A stretch of DNA of 64,000 bases, taken from Actinomycetes bacterium. GTDB lineage: Bacteria > Auribacterota > JAJCYG01. Each line of letters begins with the position of its first letter. Position 1 is the first letter of the stretch. The DNA lies in contig JAJCYG010000058.1 of NCBI GenBank assembly GCA_029263055.1, positions 1-64,000 of the forward strand, read 5' to 3'. A program made the position numbers and the translations under genes. Below the pieces are notes generated by a model, which did no database searches, was not told the origin of the DNA, and worked only from the letters and a program-made list of their open reading frames with translations. Shown here in pieces: positions 25,301 to 34,700 of this stretch.

Positions 25301-25626
25301 TCTAATTCGCCAGAAGGATCCATTCCAAGACGAATCAACTCACGCGCTTTTTCTTCTCCTGTCGTAATATCATATGCTGTTCGAACCGATTTTCCTTTTA
25401 AGAGATCATCGTAAAAACTGTCAGGAACAGATAATTGATCGGCAAGCGAAGGAAGAAACATATCTTGTAAAGATTCTTGTTGGGCAACAGCAGGCAAATC
25501 AGAAAAGGGCGCAAGAAAGCTGTTTTGCTTAATAGAACTTGCTGGCAAGCTCCAAGAAAGTAAAACAGCTAAACATAGGCTAAAAAGCCTATATAAAGAG
25601 ATGTGTTTTGTTGAGTCCCGTTTCAT
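22369..25626 (-). CDS. Exported protein with degenerate GGDEF-like domains
   Basis: 1,085 residues. The ATG start at 25626 has AGAGG five bases upstream, and an N-terminal signal or anchor helix follows (residues 12-30). Residues 108-210 look like a GGDEF domain: FYLIFIDVNNLK matches the metal-binding strand, GGDER (168-172) stands at the signature, and the strand YQLGVLQLD follows. The final signature residue is Arg instead of Phe, and no RxxD inhibitory site is visible. A second copy seems to lie at 428-635 (VQIDIGYIS, signature reading GPPDS at 557-561, LNFLTSVLSV). A third may lie around 640-760 (SGGDFF at 732-737). The remainder is helical and charged. By the positive-inside rule the domains face outward, where GTP is not expected, so a sensory or structural role is likelier than c-di-GMP synthesis (inference). 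The gene immediately precedes the riboswitch-controlled giant gene but has its own promoter. Stop is TAG. Confidence 0.9.
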   Translation of the reverse strand: MKRDSTKHISLYRLFSLCLAVLLSWSLPASSIKQNSFLAPFSDLPAVAQQESLQDMFLPSLADQLSVPDSFYDDLLKGKSVRTAYDITTGEEKARELIRLGMDPSGELDDFYLIFIDVNNLKLRNWIYTNEIMDVFLADFDNAMQRILNNVVRQIGNKAYSGFSYVNGGDERVVVLPTSDPEVVEQVMFQIQTYLRRLIKGKYQLGVLQLDGDSRIKTMGKENPKDDEVRRLLFEGEYYEEEVQNNNPGILRLLREKGVNVVQHSEQYFLVYENEDDLDQTFFEVQQEYPEHFVDFKPHAYYAGVLDSSTLTGVASSFKETLRDMNGSVKRTAPNILEQWVLRNEIASQTLSESGKDAVALLHPDADPLNQNRHRNDEKLEVLNNEDYILAQAQTRGSSLVFGQQDGRFFRMPNKKSAIQNTITNVRTSGYLVQIDIGYISDTIKAEVLKYEEEMRGQILKDNYDLDEEDEEDATFIRQKVREEMFKKFRVISPQLMGVNTKFLNEVLTHGGTDDVISAILTYVWEQVEKLNRELAERQRGDEFFHGWNAPIFTFRGPPDSIYLWMPVETGNGLNESEEIKVLKGAVRSILANVRGKVFRSTDVREKGANEEPIRGQLDPRIKLNFLTSVLSVKDSDQRKMIPRGDERKAGKLFENMERAYRVLMESVIKQNADKLDHVWRKKGGAAKNTRPETLARIRKQLVSEFQGQLTEIDPSFSDVDFKSLGDDKFMSGGDFFLVYNGNIEAKSETIQVELAVNSELEISRRDLLEKAEKWKRELKLYKETGRLNYNELFYVLTSMLERESELERFNRVAHDLGVKKEIDDKLGFKTDSSSMKEAAKVLRALMAGKEEGSLGGVAAFLEEVSSREIFDPAKIYTKLETERLRLVEKIYNLTGIYLDRELGARIPKKGEEIVIHHAYSDFGIGKDDISYSKGASRVVEILSDEFKREELKKLRQQYRELLQFTRYQPLFERFVRGYQELLDTMPRAETLLKQLSRQDPALYHHLIHVLYRSELSDVGAGVAAIKLPDEIKPKNDFVLPMLILSSVTQGQISSMRDRFATLVEEEGFSQLTQVQSDRAFDTAI

Positions 25627-25631
25627 TAAAA

Positions 25632-25636
25632 CCTCT
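25632..25636 (-). promoter_or_regulatory. Ribosome binding site of the GGDEF-like gene
   Basis: AGAGG, five bases before the ATG at 25626, supports this start; the signal peptide begins there too. Confidence 0.7.
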
Positions 25637-25662
25637 AAATCCCGTCATAAAAATTAAATACA

Positions 25663-25690
25663 AATATACATGATTTTCAGGATTTGTCAA
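25663..25690 (-). promoter_or_regulatory. Sigma-70-type promoter of the GGDEF-like gene
   Basis: On the minus strand, TTGACA (25690-25685), a 16-base spacer and TATATT (25668-25663, 5/6 match) are preceded by TG at the extended position. It lies in the 86-bp gap after the TAG of the previous gene, so this gene can be transcribed separately. Confidence 0.75.
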
Positions 25691-25712
25691 GGGACACTAT
25701 ATCTTGTATGTC

Positions 25713-28700
25713 CTAAATAGCGTGGTCAAAAGGGTCTACAAGAGGAATTAAAGGTAGATTAGTTTCAGCGTCGGGGCTATTTTTATCGACGATAAAAAGA
25801 ACTTTTGGGGCGATTGAAAAGACCTGTAATTGGCGCACTGCAGGATGTTCCCAGTTTCTATCCAAATATTGCCTTAGTCGAAGGGGTGAAACAGAATCAG
25901 CCACAACCACGTAATTGGCCAAATCTTTTTGATAAGCTGAAAGCTGGGCCCACTTTGAAAGAGGAATCCAAATCAGAGACGCCTCTTCTTTTTCAGACAA
26001 CAAGCGGGCAAAATCTGTTGTCACATCTGCGATTTGAGCACTTCCATCAAAAGCGTCTCTCAATATCTCTTCAAGATCGGAATCAAAAATCACGTTCCAT
26101 TCAGGTGAAGGAACAAGAGACTGGTAATTACGCTGAGTTTGACGCATTTCAAGTTCTAACTCAATAGCGTACGGAATGAGTGCCACTCTTGCTTGATATT
26201 CTTTCCAGTCAATATTCAGTAAATAGTTCATGCCATGTTCAGGATCAGAATCCCATACAACCATAAACTGTCCCCATTTCTCTCTTATTCTTCCCCATTG
26301 CGTGGCCTCTTCTGAAACAAAAAAGTCGAGTGATGAACCTAAGATGGAAGTAACTTGATTCACTTGATCTGGATCTTGAACTAATTGATCAAGCTGCTCC
26401 ACCACTTCTTTTAAAAATTCAGAAAAACGTTCTTGAGGCACCCAATCTTTCCAATCTTGAGGAGGAACAATCGATTTTTTAACTTGATTGAGTCTAGACT
26501 CAAAGCGGAACATTTCTTTTAAATACTCATTAGTCCCGGTTTGGCGGTATTGCTCCCAGGCCTCGTCATCTTTGCGCGAAAGTGCGGACTTCAATTGTTG
26601 GAGCGCGACTTTCATGGCAGTTAAAACCATATCTCGGTCATTCCTTGAATCATTCAAAAGTTTTTCTACTGAATCAACGTAAGGAAAGCGAGTGTCTGGA
26701 AAATAACGTGTGATCAAAAATTGAATTTTGCTCCATTCTAAATGGAGAAGAAAGTGGTCAAGAAAATCAGCATCTTGGTAAAGAAACTGATACTGAATAC
26801 GGAAAAGAACTTCTTGGGCTTGCACCCAATCCTTATCTTGTAGTTGAAAACTCTGGCGCAAACCATTTTTAGCAGACACAGCTTCTAGGTCGAGAGAATC
26901 GTCTAGATCAGATTGAGCCAAAACCGAAGTCCACTGTAACAATTCTATTTGGTCTAATTGAGTGGGAACCCACAAAACATCCATATTCAAATCAAGAGTG
27001 GGTTCGGGCAAAGAGACCACACCCAAACTTAAGGAACCATCATCAGGGGCTGCTTGGGTTAGCAACCTCTCTTGCTCACTTAACTGCCCAAACAGCGGGG
27101 AATCTATATCAACAGGTGATCGAATACCATCGCGATTATTAGCTTGAATAACCCAACTGACAAGGGTTTTAGCGCGGCTCACATCCGCTGCTTCAAAAAG
27201 AGACCCTTCAATCGTTTGATGCTCTTGAAAATAAAGCAACAACTCATGTGCTTTTTTCAAGGCTAAGAACTCGGTATAATGCGTGCTAATTTGTTTCATT
27301 ATACCCATAGTCGAACTATCTAGGTGACGCTTACGAACCAGCTTTGGAACCACACTCGTCAAAAACTCATAAATAGAAGCAATGCTTTGTCCATCTTCTT
27401 GGAGCAAGTTAATACCACTACGAAAAAGTTCTAACTGATTAAGGAAAAGCCCTTTTTGGCCCAACTCATTAGCCAGTTGCCCTGAAAATTCATCAAACGC
27501 ATTACGGATGGTAAAAAAATCTAACGGAACAAGTAGCTCCCTCTGATCCAGTTTCTTTTGAAGGGCTCGAATGCGACGAACCTCCCCTGTTATTTCCATG
27601 CGACGCTCATATCTTGCTTCATAAGTATAGACCAAATAGTTTAAGAGATTTTTTTGTTCGACAATTAAGCCCTCTCTTTCAGTCATCTCTCCTCTAGAGT
27701 TATCTTGAACATAACTCTCAACAGCAGCAACCAAGGGAACACTTATTTGAGTTTGAATGCCTTCTCTTAATTTTAATTCTCTCTTAACAATCATCATTTC
27801 AGAAAGAATCGCAATTTGTTCACCAAGAACAGTCTCACTTATAGGCTCAAACTCGAGCAAGATCAACTTTAGTTCTAATAAAACCTCTCTTGAAACATCT
27901 TCTGTTAAACTCTGGTTTAACACATCCTTAAAAAGAGTCTCTTCATCCCAATCCCAATTAGGTTCAAAAGGGTCTTCGGCTAAATCAATATAAGGCAGAG
28001 AAAAATCATCAAGAAGAGTGGGTGAGTTTGGATCGCCATTTAATCGACTCTGGACCAAAGATAACAGTTGGCCCACTAAAGGCTCTATCTTTCTTTTTTG
28101 AGTCCGCTCTTTATGCTTTGCACTGATTCTTTGCTCAAATTCAAGAAAATAAGCTTCCATTTCAGGCACATCTAAAAAGCCAAGTTCTCGCACAGCTTTA
28201 GCTGCTATCTGGGCCTCTGTCGCATCATCAGCAAGCTCTTTACGCCCTTTTTCTCTCTCTTTTTTAATTAAGGCATCTACCTCTGCCCGTTTATCGATAA
28301 AAGTTACCTCAGAAGCATTAACGTCCCACTCGTCCATTATAGCGGCAAACTTGGCTTCAAACTTTTTAGACGGATAAGAATTAAGCACTTCTTTTTCATA
28401 AAGCGACTCAGCTAACTGGGCCCGATCATAAAGCTCAATAAATTCACGTCTTAACTCAACAAAACGCTCTGCTCGCTTCGAATAGTCCTGAATTTCATCC
28501 AGTTTTGATAACTGCTGCAGTAAAAGAAGTATCTTCCAATCAAAGAGAGAAACTTTTTCTTCTAAATCTTGTTCTTGATTCATTGTTAAACTATCAAACG
28601 CATCATCAAATGAGGCATCAGAATCACTACTTAATGTTGTCACCTCTAGTTTAAGACGACTGAGTCGACCCGTATCTTGGTGCATTTTTCCCTTACCCGA

Positions 28701-31700
28701 AAGACCCCTTAAAATAAGTCGCGCTTTTTCTTCAACCGTTTCAGCCGTTGCTTCTTGATCAAAAAGACTATTTAGTTCATCACTATACTGCGACCAATTT
28801 CCTTGAGTCTGTTGCGACAAAACCAAATCAAAGTAATCTAGTCGAGCTTGAGGAAACTGTTTTCGTTTTCCTTTTGATTGAATATTGGCTAATCGAGCTT
28901 GAATAAAATCTTCGCTAATCGCCTTTTTATCTTCATATTGCGCTTCTAACCAAACTCTTTTTTGTTCTAATTCTTCTTGGGTTAAAGAAACCGTAACCCC
29001 ATAAGTCTCTGCAGCTTCTCTATACTCTCTTTTTAAGGCGGCTACTTTTTCTCGAAGGACTTTGACCTGATCAGGCTCAATTGCTGGAGTCAATTCATCA
29101 ACAATATGCTGAAACCGAGTGGCTGTCAGAACGGGTTCCCACACAAAATCAAAAAAGCTCGTTGTTGCAAGTGTCTTTTGGTGAAAAGCAACATCGCCTG
29201 TTTCCTCTAGATAAGCTTCTTGTACTTCTTCCATTTGCTTAATAATTTGTTGAATACGCGCTTCTTTTGAAGGGCGACCTAATCGAACCCGCAAAACACC
29301 TAAGCTGGTCACTTCTGTTTCGTAGTCGAGAAGAGAGCGGTAATATTTATAACCTTCTGGTATTTGACTTAAAATATGGGGGATACTAAATGCGGTAAAA
29401 TTTAATTCTGGATCACGGATATTTTCTGTTGAAGGCTTGGAACTTTTAAGTAACGCATAATAAAGATAACCGGTAATCACTCGAGAAAAACCAAATTCTT
29501 TTCTTCTCACACCGGCCATTCCATTCTGAATACCAAATCGACCAAACTCCCGATCAATCATAAATGGAACAATATTAAAAAGAGCTTTCATTAGTTTTTC
29601 TAAAACATCTTGCTCTTGTTCAGCATCTAACTCATCTAAAGTGAGTCCTGAAAAAGCAACACTGTTGTCATGAATAATGGCTGCTAAATCAATTAGTTTT
29701 TCTCCTCGAGCCAAACCATCTTCATGTGTTTGGGTCCATTCATCATAAATTTTGTTCCAAATTAAACTCACATGATGTTCCCATTTGGCATATGAAATGC
29801 GATCTGCTTCTGGAACATTTTCATCAAAGAAAAGTCTGTCCATTTCTGCCACTTCATTGATTAATTCTTTTAAGTTTTTTTCTGTAGAATCGCCTTCCTG
29901 AGAAGAAAAAGTGAGTGTTTGTTCTTTTAAGACATCTTGTAAGGCAGATTCAAAACGGCCTAGAAGCGCTGTTAACAAAAGAGGATCTATCTCATGGGCC
30001 AAAGAGACCAATCTTTTTTCTGTTTCAGCATCAAACTTATCTTCTGGTTTCACTTTTGGATGAGACTGATTCCCTAACACCTGAGAAAGAGCACTCATTA
30101 GAGACCCATATTCATCAAGTAGACCCTCTTCTTCTAACCACATTAAAAGAGGCGCACCAGAGGCTTCTGCAATCTTCTCAGATAAACGCTTTTTTAAAAA
30201 TGTAAGATCAGACTCTAAATCAGAAGATTGTTTGACCACATTTTCAAAAAGGCCTGACCACACTCCAGAAAGCTCTTGTTCTTCTTGCTCGATCCACGGA
30301 TACGCACGACTCCTTAATTCATAAAAAGAATTTCGAACGAGAATCGCTTCGCTATATTTAATACCAGAAACCAATGTTGCTTTTTTCTTTTGCCATTGAA
30401 ACCAAGCTTTTCGCTCATCAATTTTGATCTTAAGTTTATTTAAGAACGAAAGGTAATTGGCTTGAAGGGTTAATTCATTTGACTCCCCTTTTGTTAGTCG
30501 AGCATGTTTTTCAATCCAAGCCGTAAGACCCTTTACCCTCTTTTCAACTTCATGAAGTTCTGTTTCAACTTCAATCTTTTCAATGCCTTTACCTAATCGG
30601 TCAATTTGAGGAACTGTTTTTGGCAAATAATGACGTAAGGCTAAATATAAAGTACTACGTAACATGATATAAAAGTCTTTGTACGGAGCCTTCTTTTTTT
30701 CAGTTAAGTTTGACAATAATTCAACAAATTCACCTAATTCTTGAACCTCTTGTCGAGAAACTCTCCCTTTTTCCTTATCATCAAGAAACTTTTTCTGAAG
30801 AGCTTCTAAATCAAACGTTCCAGCAAACGCTTCCCACTTCACTAAAATAGTAGAGGCTGAAGTTACGTCATCATTTAGAAAATCTTCTAAATCACGAATT
30901 AAAAGACCCAGTCCTTCGTACTCGGGATTTTGTTCTGAGAGGGTTGAATAAATTTTTTGAGCAAGAGTAAGAGCCTCTTGATATTCGAGCAATATTATTT
31001 TGTGTGTGACCACACTCAATGAAGAGGTAAGGTCAAGAACGTCTTCAGGTTCAAACTGATCTTGCAACCGAACCGCATCTTCTTCTGCAGCACGAAAACG
31101 CTTAGCAAAGTCTCGCTCTAAAGTACGAGTACGCCCATGATCAGGCGCTGTTTCATTTTTTCTTTGACGGCGAGCGATAATTTCTTGAAGGTCTGTATTT
31201 GAATCACTAGTACTGGCTGATACTGTTGGAGGTGGATCAGCAATAGCCTCTAAGAGCGGCGCCTGATCAACAGGCTTATCAGCCACAGCATCAGGAAGTG
31301 GAGAGGCTTCAGCAGGAGCAATCGTTTCAGCGATAACAGGCTCAACAAAAGCCTCTGACTCAGCGCTAACGGGTTCAGAAAGTACAGGCTCTTCTGTTGG
31401 GAGTAATAAAAAGGGTTGAGAGGTTGCAGGCTCAGCCGTTGGAGTAGAACCAAAATAAGGGACCCAGCTTGGCACCCAGCTCCGATCAGAAACCACTAAA
31501 TGGGGTGCGACTTTAAATGAGACGCCCGTTTTATCATCATCAGGAAGCTTTCGTCGAACGTGATCCGCATCTTGTTGGCGGGCTTGGGCTTGTTGTAAAA
31601 CAAATTCTAAAGAACCGGTTGCAATTCCCGCTTCAATTTCAGCGTGAGTTAAGGGATCATGAATTCCATCACTCGAAAGAAAAAGAGTCGATCCAGCAGG

Positions 31701-34700
31701 AGCACTAGTCACGGTAAAAATAGGTTTTGAACGATGGTAAGGCTCTTTAGGATTAAACACAGTCATCGCATTGTTGACGGTATTTCGAAATTTAAATAGC
31801 CAGCCCACTCCAGCTTCTTCAATGACCTCAGCCGTGTCTACTTCTGAGAGAATTTTTTGACTATTATTACCATCCCCTTTTAAAGAAGCTTTAACTTCCT
31901 TTAAAGTAAAAACCTTTTCGGTTTCCTCTTTTTTAGGCAAAAGATTATCAAGTGTTAAAAACTGTAATTGGTTTTTTCTAGATTTTGGGTTGTAAAGATA
32001 AGCACGGCTATCAGCAATACTGAGCACAAAAACACGCGCTTCTCGTTTTTTAGGATCAGGAATGGAAACAGCGACAGTTAATGTTGTGCCTCCCGCACTC
32101 AGCTCTTCATCTATTTGTTTTTGAGCCGCATAAAATGCTTCTCTCAGCAGAGCTAACACTTGGCCATCTATCATCTCTAAACTAAAGAAAGGAGCCACAG
32201 CCTGAAATTGATCGCGTGCTATTTTAGACGCAGCAGCCCCATTGGCAACGCCCCCCATTCCATCAAAGAGACCGGTGTATTGAATTCCGTCAGAAAGTTC
32301 TTCAACAAAAACAGTATCCTCATTCACGCCACCTTGGTCACGGTGATAATCGCCTATTACAGTAAAAGCTGAAATCGTTTGAGGTGTTGAAGCAGGCTCG
32401 AGTACTGCAGGTGGAACAAATTCTAGCTGAGCAACAGCAACAGGTTCTTGTTGTACAGGTGCAGCTGCAGGTTCAAGTGATGGAGCAGGTATTGGCTCTG
32501 GTTTTGGGAGCTCAACAGCAGGAGCAACTATTTCAACATGATAAACAATACCACCCTTTGCCTTATGTTCTGGAGTAATCGTCACTCCATTTTCGGTAAG
32601 AGGCTCATCCCTGTCTGGCAACAAGAGAGTCTGTTCTGACCATTGGGTGTCTCTTCGATCAGAACGGATCCTCTTAAGCAGCCCCTCTTGATCTGGTTTT
32701 AAATCTGTAAGAGCAACTAAACGTTGTTCTTTTAAGCGTTCTGTTATATCCGTTAATGAAGCACCTAATCCAGAAGGAGAAAAAACAAAACGAGCTTTAT
32801 CTGGCCCGATCCTTGGAGCAGCCACAACACCTCGCTCTGAAGAAGCAGCTGAAATCAACCTGACAGCAAAAGGAAGCCTGGAAAAGAACCTGGCTAAAAG
32901 CTTAGATTTTTGATCTCGAGGAACACCTTTTTTAGCCATTTCTATAAACTCAGGCAGCGCCGCAGAAGATAGATTTTTATGTTTTGAATCCATGAACCCT
33001 GCCATTTCTTTGTTGCCTCGAAGCACAAAGACCTGGCTAGGGAAAAGTAGCTGTAATTTCAAAATTTGGTAAAGAAGTCTTTGATCTAAATAAACCGTTT
33101 TTGTGGTCTTATCCTCTCGGTCGACCAAGTCTAGTCCTAAATACGTTTCAACACCCTCAGGAAGATCGCTTCCCTCTTTATAAGCGGCTCCTGTTGACTT
33201 TTTCTTAATAACAGAGCCATTCATTGAATCGCCTAAAAAGACAAGCCGCACCGTTCTATCTTTAAGTCGTTGAATCAGTTCATCGGTAATAAAAGAATTC
33301 ATAAAATCAGAGCTCGATTCAGAAACAAAAAGAGTCTCAACATCATCTTTAAATTCAAGATACTTTGGTTTCACCTTATTACTGATCTTAAATTCTTTAG
33401 AAAAAGGAGATTCTTTAAGCAGAGATAACGTTGCTTCTAAAGAAAGAGGTTCATCTCTTTTATAAAGGATATAAGCTCGAAGTGAACCCACCTTATCTTT
33501 ACCGGTACGTGCTTTTATAATAGTAGGAATAAAACGTTTGAGTTCTTTATCTGAAATTTTTTCTAATGTCTCTTCAGGAAAAACAGACAGCATTTCCAGC
33601 TGCTCATATAAAGAGAGACCTTGAAGCCATAAGGCCACATCCCCAGGTTGCGAAGTAGGGTTCACTCGAGATTCTAATCTCCAAAAAACTTGTTTTCTTT
33701 CTTCGACGGGGAGTAAATCTAAGTAACTCTGTTTAAATGAAAAGTTCTTTTCAGCAAATAAGTCAACCAATTCATCTAACTCAAACAAAGCTTCTTCTTC
33801 AAAATGATACAGTAGTAAAGCCCTTAATATTTTTCTTGAATAAGCCGCTTCAGAAAGAATGGTTGTTCCACTTGTTTTAAGATTATCATGTCCATTTACA
33901 CGCACCAAATAACGGTGATGCCAGAAAAAGAGATAACGCAAAAACCCAGTGGTTCCCTCTTTTTGTAAAACCGATCGCTGCCTTCCCGTGTAAGAAGTGG
34001 GTGCTTCATTCTCAGACTCTTTACCTGCATAAGCCAATAACTTATCCACAAATTTTTTCAGTTTTTTAGGATCCACTGGTTTGTCAGAACCTATTTTGCT
34101 CCAAAAGGGGATTGAATTAATCAAAAGTTTTCTAAAGTCGTAAAGATCGACGCCCTCTTTTTCTAAAGTCTTAAAAAGATCTTCTCGATCATCACCCAAA
34201 AGGGCTTTATGATAAAAACGTATTTTTTCAAAATCAGTCAACACCTCTTCAAAGGCAAGGTCCTCATCTGGACTAGAAAACCAAGACTGGTCGTTATTGT
34301 CGCGATCCCACTCCATCATAAAGTGAAAAAGTTCTTCAAATAATTCTATTTGGGCTAATCCCGTGCTCTCTAAAAGGGATGTGTCAAAAACAATCTCTAA
34401 AGTATCCCTATTGATATAGGCAAAACGACTCTCTCCATCTGTTTCAATAAAACGAAGTGGAGCAGGGTCCCCTTCACCCAATTCAATATCAGCAAACCAC
34501 GGAAAACGTTCTTTTAAACGCTTTTCAGCTCCAACATATGCCCCTTCAAATCGATCGGCAATGTCAGGATCCCGCGTCTTTAAAAATTCCAGCATTTCAG
34601 AAAAAGATCGTGCAACCCCATCAGGTCTATTCGAATATTTTTTAAGTCTTGAGAAAAAGCCCTTCTTTTGTTCGGGAAGGGTAACCGGTGTTTTAACAAT

